Source: Actinokineospora terrae (GTDB taxonomy: Bacteria > Actinomycetota > Actinomycetes > Mycobacteriales > Pseudonocardiaceae). From it: a DNA stretch of 64,000 nucleotides. The notes beneath the pieces were generated by a model. That model was not told where the DNA came from, searched no databases, and worked only from the letters and a program-made list of their open reading frames with translations. The stretch's first letter is position 1. Each line of letters begins with the position of its first letter. The stretch is from the NCBI RefSeq assembly GCF_900111175.1, contig NZ_FOGI01000005.1:473404-537403 (forward strand), read 5' to 3'. A program made the translations under genes and the position numbers. Positions 16,051 through 24,137 of the stretch are shown piece by piece.

Positions 16051-17178
16051 GTGATCGAGTTCCAGTCCGTGACCAAGCGCTACGCGGATGGCACGGTGGC
16101 GGTGGACAGCCTCGACCTCACCATCGACGCAGGCAGGATCACCGTGCTGGTGGGACCGTCCGGCTGCGGCAAGACGACCTCGCTGCGGATGATCAACCGG
16201 ATGGTGGAGGCGACCTCCGGGACCATCCTGGTCAACGGCGAGGACATCCGCGCCCAGCGCCCGGCAACGTTGCGCCGCGGCATCGGCTACGTCATCCAGA
16301 ACGCCGGTCTGTTCCCGCACCGCACCGTCATCGACAACATTGCGACCGTCCCGGTGCTGCTCGGCACCAAGAAGGCCGCCGCCCGCCGCCGCGCCGAGGA
16401 GTTGCTCGACACCGTCGGCCTGCCGCGCGAGCTGGGCAAGCGGTACCCGGCGCAGCTCTCCGGCGGCCAGCAGCAGCGCGTCGGCGTGGCCCGCGCGCTC
16501 GCCGCCGACCCGCCGGTCCTGCTGATGGACGAGCCGTTCAGCGCGGTCGACCCGGTGGTGCGCGACGACCTGCAGGAGGAGTTGCTGCGCCTGCAGTCGG
16601 AGCTGGGCAAGACGATCGTGTTCGTCACCCACGACATCGACGAGGCGATCAAGCTCGGCGACAAGGTCGCGGTCCTGCGCGTCGGCGGCGAACTCGCCCA
16701 GTACGACACACCGGCGACGTTGCTGGCCAAGCCGGTCGACGACTTCGTCGCTTCCTTCGTCGGCCGTGACCGCGGTTACCGGGCGCTGGGCTTCCTGTCC
16801 GCGCACGGCGCCGAGGTCGTGCCGCTCTCGACCATCCCACTGGGCAGCCCGGTCGACGAGGCCCGCGCCGCGCTCACCGGCGGGTGGGGTGTTGTGGTGG
16901 ACGAGAACCAGGCGCCGCTCGGCTGGGTGTCCACTTCATCACTGTCCACAGTGGAAGGCGAGTTGCGCTCGGCCGACCTCGTCGCGGGTGGTTCCCTCTA
17001 CGTCGCCGACTCGCCCAAGTCCGGTTCCCTGCGCACCGCCCTCGACGCCGCGCTGAGCTCCCCGTCCGGGGTCGGCATCGCGGTCGACTCGGGCGGTGCG
17101 GTGACCGGCGGGGTCACCGCGGAGTCGGTGCTCAAGGCGCTCGACGAGGCCCGCCGGTCCGGTGAGGTGCCCTCGTGA
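16051..17178 (+). CDS. Glycine betaine/choline-type ABC importer, ATPase
   Basis: 375 residues. Walker A GPSGCGKTT, Q-loop VIQNAGLFPHRT, signature LSGGQQQRVG and Walker B VLLMDEPFSAVD then the H-loop FVTHDIDEAIKLGD. A C-terminal CBS-like regulatory region occupies about residues 255-375 as in OpuCA/ProV. I start it at GTG 16051, preceded by AAGGGG, giving VIEFQSVTKRY as in relatives; GTG 16030 is possible but has no spacing for a ribosome site. First gene of a four-gene operon, overlapping the next by four bases. Confidence 0.9.
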   Translation: MIEFQSVTKRYADGTVAVDSLDLTIDAGRITVLVGPSGCGKTTSLRMINRMVEATSGTILVNGEDIRAQRPATLRRGIGYVIQNAGLFPHRTVIDNIATVPVLLGTKKAAARRRAEELLDTVGLPRELGKRYPAQLSGGQQQRVGVARALAADPPVLLMDEPFSAVDPVVRDDLQEELLRLQSELGKTIVFVTHDIDEAIKLGDKVAVLRVGGELAQYDTPATLLAKPVDDFVASFVGRDRGYRALGFLSAHGAEVVPLSTIPLGSPVDEARAALTGGWGVVVDENQAPLGWVSTSSLSTVEGELRSADLVAGGSLYVADSPKSGSLRTALDAALSSPSGVGIAVDSGGAVTGGVTAESVLKALDEARRSGEVPS

Positions 17179-17855
17179 ACTGGGTCATCGACCACATCCC
17201 GGAACTGCTGTCCGCTGCCGTCGACCACCTCCAACTCGCGCTGCTCCCGGTCGTCGTCGGCCTGGTGCTGTCGCTGCCGCTGGGCTGGGTCGCCAACCGC
17301 TGGACCGTGGCGCGCGCGATCCTGGTCCCGGTGTCCGGCCTGCTCTACACGATCCCGTCGCTGGCGCTGTTCGTGATGATGCCGCTGCTGCTGGGGACCA
17401 AGATCCTGGACCCGATCAACGTGCAGGCCGCGCTGACGATCTACACCGTCGCACTGCTGGTCCGCTCCATTGCCGACGCGCTCGCCGCGGTGCCCGACTC
17501 GGTCGTCCAAGCCGCATCGGCGATGGGATACCGCACCGTCGGCCGGTTCTTCGCCGTCGAGCTGCCGCTGGCGATCCCGGTGCTGGTGGCCGGGGTCCGG
17601 GTCGCGGCGGTGTCGAACATCAGCCTGGTCGCGGTCGGGCAGATCATCGGCGTCGGCGGGCTCGGCTACTTCCTGCTGCACGGCGCCCAGTCCAGCCCGC
17701 CGAACTACCAGGAGATCATCGCGGGCATCGCGCTGATCGTGCTGCTCGCCCTCGTCGTCGACGGGCTGCTGGCGCTGGCCGGTCGGGCGCTGACCCCGTG
17801 GACCCGCCAGCAACGCGGCCCGGTCGGCCGAGGTCGGTCGGTGGTGTCGCGATGA
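17175..17855 (+). CDS. Glycine betaine-type ABC importer, permease 1
   Basis: 226 residues, about five or six membrane segments. The BPD-type signature is in AASAMGYRTVGRFFAVELPL (the EAA loop), followed by AIPVLVAGVRVAAVSNISLV and GVGGLGYFLLHG. It forms the membrane channel with the second permease and is powered by the upstream ATPase. GTG start in a GTGA overlap with the ATPase gene; its TGA overlaps the next ATG. Confidence 0.9.
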   Translation: MNWVIDHIPELLSAAVDHLQLALLPVVVGLVLSLPLGWVANRWTVARAILVPVSGLLYTIPSLALFVMMPLLLGTKILDPINVQAALTIYTVALLVRSIADALAAVPDSVVQAASAMGYRTVGRFFAVELPLAIPVLVAGVRVAAVSNISLVAVGQIIGVGGLGYFLLHGAQSSPPNYQEIIAGIALIVLLALVVDGLLALAGRALTPWTRQQRGPVGRGRSVVSR

Positions 17856-18577
17856 GCGTCTTCGACCAGGTCGGCGACTGGCTGACCAACCCCGACCACT
17901 GGAAGACCACCCTGGGCATCGCGGGCATCCCGCAGCGCCTCGGCGAGCACCTCCAGTACACCGGGCTCGCCGTGCTGATCGCCGCCGTGATCGCCATCCC
18001 GCTCGGCGCCTACATCGGCCACACCGGGCGCGGCGGCACCGTCGTGGTCGGCGTGGTGAACTCGTTCCGCGCGTTGCCGGAGCTGGGTCTGCTGATCCTG
18101 CTCGTGCTCGCCATGGGACTCACGTTGGCGTTGGAAGCCGTCACGATCGCACTGGTGCTGCTCGCGGTGCCGGTGTTGCTGGCGGGCACCTACTCGGGTG
18201 TGCGCAACGTCGACCGGGCCGCGGTGGACGCCGCCCGCGGCATGGGCATGAGCGAGTGGGAGATCCTGCTCAAGGTCGAGCTGCCCAACGCGCTGCCGCT
18301 GATCCTCGGCGCCGTGCGCTCGGCCACCCTCCAGGTGATCGCGACCGCCAGCATCGCCGCGGCGGTGTCCCTCGGCGGGCTCGGCCGGTTCGTCATCGAC
18401 GGCAACGCGCTGCGCGAGTACGACCAGATGGCGGCGGGCGCGGTGCTCATCGCCGGGCTCGCGATCGTCGTCGAACTGCTGCTCACCGGCCTGCAGTGGC
18501 TGGTCGTGTCACCCGGTCTGCGCAAGAAGACCAGCAGGCGCACCCGCGCCCGCACCGCAATCCCCACCTCCCGATGA
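17852..18577 (+). CDS. Glycine betaine-type ABC importer, permease 2
   Basis: 241 residues with the same fold as permease 1: hydrophobic segment AVLIAAVIAIPLGAYIGH, NSFRALPELGLLILLVLAMG, EAA loop DAARGMGMSEWEILLKVELP, and ASIAAAVSLGGLGRFVIDG. The basic C-terminus is cytosolic. ATG overlaps the preceding stop (ATGA). Paired unequal permeases are the rule in OpuC/OpuB-type importers. Confidence 0.9.
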   Translation: MSVFDQVGDWLTNPDHWKTTLGIAGIPQRLGEHLQYTGLAVLIAAVIAIPLGAYIGHTGRGGTVVVGVVNSFRALPELGLLILLVLAMGLTLALEAVTIALVLLAVPVLLAGTYSGVRNVDRAAVDAARGMGMSEWEILLKVELPNALPLILGAVRSATLQVIATASIAAAVSLGGLGRFVIDGNALREYDQMAAGAVLIAGLAIVVELLLTGLQWLVVSPGLRKKTSRRTRARTAIPTSR

Positions 18578-18591
18578 CAGGAGTCCCTGGA

Positions 18592-19527
18592 ATGAAGCGC
18601 GTACTCGCCGCAGTGGCGACCGCGGTGGCGGCCACGCTCACCCTGACGGCGTGCGGGGGCTCGTCCGACCCGCTGGCCAACCAGTCCACCGCCGCGGGCG
18701 GCACCTCGGCCGCCCCGGCCCCGGCAGGCACCCTGGTGATCGGCTCGGCGAACTTCCCGGAGAGCACGCTGCTGGCCGAGATCTACGCGGGCGTGCTGGA
18801 GGCCAAGGGCGTCAAGGTCACCAAGAAGCTCGGCATCGGCAGCCGCGAGGCGTACTACCCCGGTCTGCAGGACGGCTCGATCGACCTGATCCCGGAGTAC
18901 ACCGGCACCCTGCTGACCCACATCGACAAGACCGCCAAGCAGACCAGCGCCGACGACGTCTACACCGCGCTGCAGAAGGCGCTGCCGGAGAAGCTGACCG
19001 TGCTGGACAAGTCCTCCGCCGAGGACAAGGACGCGGTGGTGGTCACCAAGGACACCGCGACCAAGCTCAACCTCAAGTCCATCGAGGACCTGGTCAAGTC
19101 CGGCTCGGTGACCTTCGGCGGCCCGCCGGAGTTCCAGAAGCGCGCCGACGGCCTGCCCGGCCTCAAGGAGACCTACAACCTCGAGGTCAAGGAGTACAAG
19201 TCGCTCGACGCGGGCGGCCCGCTGACCGTCGACGCCCTCAAGTCCGGCGCGGTGCAGGCCGCCGACCTGTTCACCACCGACCCGGCGATCACCGCCAACG
19301 ACTTCGTGGTGCTCGACGACCCGAAGAACAACTTCGCCGCCCAGAACGTCGTCCCGCTGGTCACCAAGAGCAAGGCCGACGACACCGTCAAGCAGGCCCT
19401 CAACGCGGTCTCGGCCAAGCTGACCACCGAGGTCCTCATCGAGCTCAACGCCAAGCTCAGCGCCCCGGACAAGCCGGACGCCGCCAAGGTCGCCAAGGAC
19501 TGGCTCACCTCGGTCGGCCTGCTCTAA
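18592..19527 (+). CDS. Glycine betaine-type ABC importer, substrate-binding lipoprotein
   Basis: 311 residues. A short signal peptide ends in the lipobox LTAC with lipidated Cys21. The mature part is a type-F periplasmic-binding fold of the OpuAC/ProX group: VIGSANFPESTLLAEIYAGV, LGIGSREAYYPGLQDGSIDL, PEYTGTLL, FTTDPAI, and NVVPLV near the end. Ligand class is quaternary amines (glycine betaine, choline, carnitine), exact substrate unknown. ATG at 18592 has GGAG nine bases upstream; an in-frame ATG at 18574 overlapping the previous stop would add six residues. A terminator follows. Confidence 0.9.
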   Translation: MKRVLAAVATAVAATLTLTACGGSSDPLANQSTAAGGTSAAPAPAGTLVIGSANFPESTLLAEIYAGVLEAKGVKVTKKLGIGSREAYYPGLQDGSIDLIPEYTGTLLTHIDKTAKQTSADDVYTALQKALPEKLTVLDKSSAEDKDAVVVTKDTATKLNLKSIEDLVKSGSVTFGGPPEFQKRADGLPGLKETYNLEVKEYKSLDAGGPLTVDALKSGAVQAADLFTTDPAITANDFVVLDDPKNNFAAQNVVPLVTKSKADDTVKQALNAVSAKLTTEVLIELNAKLSAPDKPDAAKVAKDWLTSVGLL

Positions 19528-19541
19528 CCGCTCCGCCTTCT

Positions 19542-19573
19542 ACCGGCCCGTCCGCTCACGCGGGCGGGCCGGT
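19542..19573 (+). terminator. Terminator of the glycine betaine importer operon
   Basis: 14-bp stem with one mismatch, ACCGGCCCGTCCGC (19542-19555) against 19560-19573, with a TCAC loop and GTGTGTGTT downstream, 14 bases after the operon's last stop. Confidence 0.8.
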
Positions 19574-19658
19574 GTGTGTTCCACCCGAGCCTTCCCGGAC
19601 CGGCGATATCTGGTCGACTGGTGGCCTGGGGTTCGGGTCGAGCGCTGGGGCGTGTGCG

Positions 19659-20414
19659 GTGGAGGCGTTGCGGGTGCGGGACTTCCGGCTGCTGTGGTGC
19701 GGCCGGTCGGTGAGCCTGCTCGGGTCGTGGTTGCTGGTGGTGGCGGTCCCGGCGCAGGTGTTCGCGGTGACCGGGTCGTTGGTGGCGGCCGGGTTCGCGC
19801 CGGCGGTGGAGTTCCTGCCGCAGGTGCTGCTGGGGCCGTTCGCCGGGGTGGTGGCCGACCGGTGGGACCGGCGGTGGGTGATGATCGCCGCCGACGTGCT
19901 GCGCGCGTTGTTCGCCGTCGCCGGGTTCGACCTGCTGGTGTGGGTGGACTTCGGCACGTACCTGGTGTCGGCGGTCGCCATTGTCCGCACCGCGCCACGT
20001 GTGCTGCCCGCGGTGCGACGGCCGCGGGTGTTGGCGGAACTCCGCGCGGGCCTGGCCTTTGTCGCCGGTAACCGCACTGTTCGGTCGCTGCTGGTGGTTT
20101 CGGCGCTATTCCTCGGCGCGAACGCGTGCCTCGCGGCGATCGTGGTCCCATTCGGCATGACCGTGCTGGGCGGCGCGGCTCAGACCGGCGTGCTGATGTC
20201 CGCCCTCGGGATCGGTTTCCTCGGCGGCGGCGCGTTGCAGGCGGTACTGGTCGACCGGGTGCCTTTCCTGCTCGCGATAGCGCTCGTGGTCACCGGCGGT
20301 GGATTCGCGCTCCTGTTCTCGGCGAGTGGATTGGGGCTCGCGGTGGTCGCGGCCGCTTCCTTGGCTCATCCGATCGGGTTGGTGTCCGTAGCGATCCAGC
20401 GGGGTGATCGTTAA
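19659..20414 (+). pseudogene. Decayed MFS transporter
   Basis: The frame starts like an EntS/macrolide-type MFS permease (VRDFRLLWCGRSVSLLGSW, LGPFAGVVADRWDRRWVM) but only about 250 residues remain of the usual 400 or more. After VLRALFAVAG the text jumps to DLLVWVDFGTYLVSAVAIV, which skips roughly two or three transmembrane helices. The C-terminal half ends early at GLVSVAIQRGDR. This pattern points to an internal deletion plus truncation, so a working transporter is unlikely. Start given at the GTG before VEALRVRDF. Confidence 0.65.
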
Positions 20415-20452
20415 CTTGGTTTGCCTGAGCAGATGCACGTGCAACCGCACCA

Positions 20453-20499
20453 GGCGGCCCGCCCGCGGTACCGCGGACGGTCGGAGCGCGCGGGCCGCC
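20453..20499 (+). terminator. Possible terminator after the MFS remnant
   Basis: GGCGGCCCGC (20453-20462) pairs perfectly with GCGGGCCGCC (20490-20499), but the loop is 27 bases long and no T-run follows, so function is uncertain. Confidence 0.35.
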
Positions 20500-20510
20500 T
20501 TCCCGGACAG

Positions 20511-20551
20511 GAGGGGTGAGGCTGGTGATTCCAGCACCAGCCTCACCCCTC
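20511..20551 (-). terminator. Terminator of the small membrane protein gene
   Basis: Perfect 17-bp stem, GAGGGGTGAGGCTGGTG (20511-20527) against 20535-20551, loop of seven bases. It lies 6 bases beyond the minus-strand stop at 20558 and probably works in both directions. Confidence 0.85.
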
Positions 20552-20557
20552 CGCCGG

Positions 20558-20905
20558 TCAGGGGGTGCGGCGCTTGCGGAACTGGTCGGTGAACGCGGCG
20601 GTGAACGCCACGGCCACCACGACGCCGATCGAGGGCAGGACCTCGGGGGCGACCGCCCAGTAGAGCAGCAGGATGACCGCCAGCACCGCGCACATGGTGG
20701 CCACGGTGATGGCGAAGTCCGCCCGCTCGGCCCGGCGCTGCTCGGTGGCCTCGGCCATCCGGCGCAGGAAGGCGCGGTCCTCCGGGTCGGCCGGGCAGGT
20801 GATCGGGTAAGCCCTCCCGCGCAACGACGCCACCAGGTGGCGGGTGGTGTCGTGCGGGCAGGGCTCGCTCGGCGAGTCGCGCGCGACTACTTGGACAGTG
20901 ACCAC
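20558..20905 (-). CDS. Small membrane protein of unknown function
   Basis: 115 residues. A soluble N-terminal half with two Cys (PSEPCPHDTTRHL and YPITCPADPEDRAFL) is followed by two hydrophobic segments, FAITVATMCAVLAVILLLYW and LPSIGVVVAVAFTAAFT, and a basic tail RKRRTP. I start it at GTG 20905, nine bases after AAGGAG; the frame continues upstream without coding character. Single gene with its own terminator. Confidence 0.65.
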   Translation of the reverse strand: MVTVQVVARDSPSEPCPHDTTRHLVASLRGRAYPITCPADPEDRAFLRRMAEATEQRRAERADFAITVATMCAVLAVILLLYWAVAPEVLPSIGVVVAVAFTAAFTDQFRKRRTP

Positions 20906-21215
20906 TATCTGATTCTCCTTATCGGGGGAAATCTCGCCCCACGCAGCGGCGGTTATCGCCGCAGGCGCGGGCGGATCGCGATAGGCGGCTACGCACGGTA
21001 TTTGTTTCGGGGCGGCGACCGCGTTATCGCGAGAGCGGGGGAAGGGGGAAACGTTCGTACGCACATACTAGCCAGTTCACCAGTTGTGGTGGTGCTAATG
21101 GCCACCGAGTTCAGCCTGTTGGGTGGAAGGCAACGGAAGACGGTACTGGGATCGGGACATTCGCGCCGATGCGCAGCGTTAATGTCACCCGAACGTGTAA
21201 GCAACCTGGCGATCG
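20906..21215. other. Intergenic region upstream of the small membrane protein
   Basis: 310 bases with no gene seen. On the minus strand TAGTAT near 21067-21072 is a possible -10 for the membrane protein, which would leave a leader of about 155 bases. No other feature is convincing. Confidence 0.4.
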
Positions 21216-21995
21216 TCAGGAACGTCGACCACTGATTCGCGTGGTCAGTTCGGCGGCCGCGGCCAGGGTGGGTTCGGCCAACTCGGGCCACAGCTGCCCG
21301 CATTCGGATTCGCAGTGGTGGCGGAACGTAGTGCTGATCGCGGCCACCGGGTGTTCGGTGTGGTCGAGGACAACAGCGGCCACGGACGCGAAGCCCGGTG
21401 TCACGTAACCGTCCTCCACCGCCCAGCCGCGGCGGCGTTCCGCGGTCAGCAACCCGCGTAGAGCGGGCAGGTGGACGGGTCCGCGGCCGGTGCGGTCGAC
21501 GAACGCGTCGCGGGTCGGGAAGAGGGCGCGGACCTGGGCGGGGGGCAGGTGCGCCAGCATCGCGCGGCCGGACGCGGGCAGGTGCGCGGGCAGGCGGACG
21601 CCCACATCGGTCACCACGGTGTGCGGGTGCGGTGGCTGTTCGCGCAGCAGGTAGAGCGCCTCCCTGCCGTGCAGCACGCCCAGGTGCGCGGTGTGGCCGG
21701 TGCGCTCGATCAGCCGCGACAGCACCGGGCGCGCCAGCCGTTCCAGCGGGTCGTGCCGCAGGTACGCGGAGCCCAGCTCGAACGCGCCGAGTCCCAGGGC
21801 GTAGCGCCGGTCCTCCGGCAGGTGCGTGACGAAACCGGCGTCCACCAGCTCGGCGAGCAGGTGGTACACCGTCGACCTGGGCAGCCCGAGCTCCCTGGCG
21901 ACGGCGGCCGCCGCCACCGGCCCCGCCTTGCCCGCCAACAGCCGCAGCACGGCGAGACCGCGGCGGAGGGCGGGGACGTCGCTGCTGGCGCCCAT
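21216..21995 (-). CDS. IclR-family transcriptional regulator
   Basis: 259 residues. Winged helix-turn-helix in about residues 5-70 (GLAVLRLLAGKAGPVAAAAV, then LGLPRSTVYHLLAELVDAGF). Effector domain in the rest, with TGHTAHLGVLHGREALYL, LPASGRAMLAHLPP and the C-terminal PVAAISTTF. IclR proteins control catabolic operons by binding substrates. The complete hut operon lies 3.2 kb away and is otherwise without a regulator, so it is a candidate target, but two sigma-factor pairs intervene. Start is ATG 21995; divergent from the first ECF sigma gene. Confidence 0.88.
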   Translation of the reverse strand: MGASSDVPALRRGLAVLRLLAGKAGPVAAAAVARELGLPRSTVYHLLAELVDAGFVTHLPEDRRYALGLGAFELGSAYLRHDPLERLARPVLSRLIERTGHTAHLGVLHGREALYLLREQPPHPHTVVTDVGVRLPAHLPASGRAMLAHLPPAQVRALFPTRDAFVDRTGRGPVHLPALRGLLTAERRRGWAVEDGYVTPGFASVAAVVLDHTEHPVAAISTTFRHHCESECGQLWPELAEPTLAAAAELTTRISGRRS

Positions 21996-22067
21996 GGGCA
22001 CCGAGCCTACGACCAGACTCAACAGATCCGCGGCAGCGCGCGTTGACAGGGCGGAAAGGGGGCGGAT

Positions 22068-22565
22068 GTGACTTTCGACGAGTTCCTCGCGCAGCGGCTG
22101 GACAGCCTCTTGCGCTACGCCACCACGCTTACCTGCGACCCGCACCAAGCGCAGGACATCGTGCAGGAGGTCGTGCTGCGCGCGCAGCAACGCTGGGGGC
22201 GGATCGGACGGATGGAACAACCGGGGGCCTACGTCACCAGGATGGTGACCAACGAGTTCCTGTCCTGGCGGCGTAGGCGGCAGGACATCTCGGTCGCGCC
22301 GCAGGCGATGGGGCGACTAGGGGCTACTACGGCGGATCACTCAGGCCGCGTAGATGACCGGCAGGTCTTACTCGCGGGCATTGCCCGGCTGCCGCGCAAG
22401 CAACGGGTCGCTGTAGTGCTGCGCTACTACCTGAACCGCACTGACGACCAGATCGCCGTCGAGTTGGGTTGCTCTACCGGCACCGTGCGCAGCCACGTCT
22501 CCCGTGCCGTCGCGACCTTAAGGGCCGGACTTACGAGCATCCAACGAGTAGAGGAGGTCCGATGA
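22068..22565 (+). CDS. ECF sigma factor, SigE-like family (pair 1)
   Basis: 165 residues. Region 2: SLLRYATTLTCDPHQAQDIV, then RMVTNEFLSWRRRR. Region 4: LPRKQRVAVVLRYYLNRTDD, then ELGCSTGTVRSHVSRAVATL. Directs RNA polymerase to stress or envelope promoters. GTG start behind AAAGGGGG. Its TGA overlaps the ATG of the next gene (ATGA), which encodes a membrane protein and probable anti-sigma factor. Closely resembles the second sigma gene at 23631, so the pairs arose by tandem duplication. Confidence 0.92.
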   Translation: MTFDEFLAQRLDSLLRYATTLTCDPHQAQDIVQEVVLRAQQRWGRIGRMEQPGAYVTRMVTNEFLSWRRRRQDISVAPQAMGRLGATTADHSGRVDDRQVLLAGIARLPRKQRVAVVLRYYLNRTDDQIAVELGCSTGTVRSHVSRAVATLRAGLTSIQRVEEVR

Positions 22566-23572
22566 GGACGGACGAGTTCGAGGACCTCCTGCGTGGGGCC
22601 CTAGACCACCAGGCAGCGCAGGCCCCGAGCGGCGCGCGCGTCCTGGCCGCGTTGGCACCACGAACCCGGCGCCGCCGGTGGTGGATGCCGGTAGGAGGCG
22701 TGGTCACGGCCGGGTTGGTCGGTATCGCGATGGTGTCCGCGTCGGAGTCGTACGAGCAGGCGGCGCCGGGGACGAGCCTCCAGGTGAGCCCACCGGCCGA
22801 ACTGGGGAACGTGTACTGGGAGCCCACCTGGCTGCCGTCCGGCATGGTGGAGCAGGAGCGCTCTTACGCGGTGGATGACACCTGGGTCGGGTCGATCTGG
22901 GCGAGCGGGCCGGGTACGGCAGCGCCCTGGGTGCACGTCATCAGCGTGGTACCGGGTCCTGGGCAACCGACTGGTCCGGATCCCAGCCACGAGCAGGTGC
23001 TGGTCAACGGCAGGCCCGGCGAGTGGACCGTCAGCTCCGACCCCCGACACGAGGTGCACACCCTCACCTGGTGGGCCGGGTCCCGCCGGTTCGACCTGCT
23101 CGGCTCCTCGCTCCCCGATCCCAAGCCCGTCCTGCTCCGCGTCGCCGAGTCGCTCCGTCCCCTCGCGGTCGAGCCGACCGCGGTGCCGTTCACCTTCGCC
23201 GCGGTGCCGGGTGCGCGGGTGGACTGGAGCGGCATCAGCGGTGATCGACCGGACAAGGCGGTGATGATCACCAACCTCGTGTTCGCGGACGTGGGCGTCG
23301 CCCGGATCGAGGTCCGCCCCGACCAACCCGTGCTGGAGGGGGCGCGGGTACCGGTGCGGGGTGGCACCGGCTGGTTCCGGATGGCCCCGCTCGGCCTGGA
23401 CGAGCTGACCGGCCAGCTGGTAGCGGACCTCGGTGGGCGGTGGCTGGTGGTCAGCTTCCTGCCGTATGCCGCGAAAGACCCCGCTGAGCAGTTGAACCTG
23501 CTCACCACCGTGGCCAACTCGGTCACGGTAGGGCCGACTCCCGCTGCGCCCTGGCTCGGCCGGAGACCATAA
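22562..23572 (+). CDS. Membrane protein, probable anti-sigma partner (pair 1)
   Basis: 336 residues. Short cytosolic N-terminus MRTDEFEDLLRGALDHQA, a single transmembrane helix around residues 40-56 (MPVGGVVTAGLVGIAMVSA), then about 280 extracytoplasmic residues of beta-rich sequence with YWEPTWLPSGM and VNGRPGEW. No zinc motif of the ZAS type is seen. Coupling with the sigma gene argues for anti-sigma or sensor function; this is inference from position and topology. Confidence 0.75.
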   Translation: MRTDEFEDLLRGALDHQAAQAPSGARVLAALAPRTRRRRWWMPVGGVVTAGLVGIAMVSASESYEQAAPGTSLQVSPPAELGNVYWEPTWLPSGMVEQERSYAVDDTWVGSIWASGPGTAAPWVHVISVVPGPGQPTGPDPSHEQVLVNGRPGEWTVSSDPRHEVHTLTWWAGSRRFDLLGSSLPDPKPVLLRVAESLRPLAVEPTAVPFTFAAVPGARVDWSGISGDRPDKAVMITNLVFADVGVARIEVRPDQPVLEGARVPVRGGTGWFRMAPLGLDELTGQLVADLGGRWLVVSFLPYAAKDPAEQLNLLTTVANSVTVGPTPAAPWLGRRP

Positions 23573-23630
23573 GAGCCTGACTCCACATACCGCTGCGCTC
23601 GGGCGTTGTATGGGCGAGAGGGGGTGTGCG

Positions 23631-24137
23631 GTGCCTACGAGCTTCGAGCAGTACGTGCACGACAACGCCCGTGAGCTGTTGCGCTACGCGACCGCGCTGA
23701 CCTGTGACCCGCACACGGCGCAGGACGTCGTGCAGTCGGTGTTGCTGCGGGCGGGTCAACGGTGGCCGGGCATCGAGCGGTTGGCGATGCCCGGCGCCTA
23801 CGTGCACCGGATGGTGACCAACGAGTTCCTGTCGTGGCGCAGGCGGGCCGTGCGGACGGTCTCGGTGCCGCATGAGGTGATCGAGTCGGTAGCGCCACCG
23901 TCGTCGGATGAGACCGACCGGGTTGATCAGCGGCATCTCATGTTCCAGGGCATCGCCCTCTTACCGCGCAAGCAGCGGGCCGCGGTGGTGCTGCGGTACT
24001 ACGCCAACCGGTCGTTCGCGGAGATCGCCGGTGAACTCGGCTGCTCGGAAGCGACCGCGCGCAGCCACATCTCCCGTGGCTTGGCAGCCCTAAGGGACCG
24101 GATCCCGGCGCTAGAGCGTGCGAAGGAGGCGTTGTGA
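23631..24137 (+). CDS. ECF sigma factor, SigE-like family (pair 2)
   Basis: 168 residues. Region 2 ELLRYATALTCDPHTAQDVV and RMVTNEFLSWRRRAVRTVS; region 4 LPRKQRAAVVLRYYANRSFA and ELGCSEATARSHISRGLAAL. Strikingly like the sigma factor of pair 1. GTG at 23631 has GAGAGGGGG upstream; an ATG at 23610 would add seven residues. Overlaps its partner gene by four bases. Confidence 0.92.
   Translation: MPTSFEQYVHDNARELLRYATALTCDPHTAQDVVQSVLLRAGQRWPGIERLAMPGAYVHRMVTNEFLSWRRRAVRTVSVPHEVIESVAPPSSDETDRVDQRHLMFQGIALLPRKQRAAVVLRYYANRSFAEIAGELGCSEATARSHISRGLAALRDRIPALERAKEAL

Noticed and set aside
20406..20592. Small plus-strand frame after the MFS remnant
   Set aside because: It covers two terminator hairpins and is Arg/Pro-rich; not a gene.
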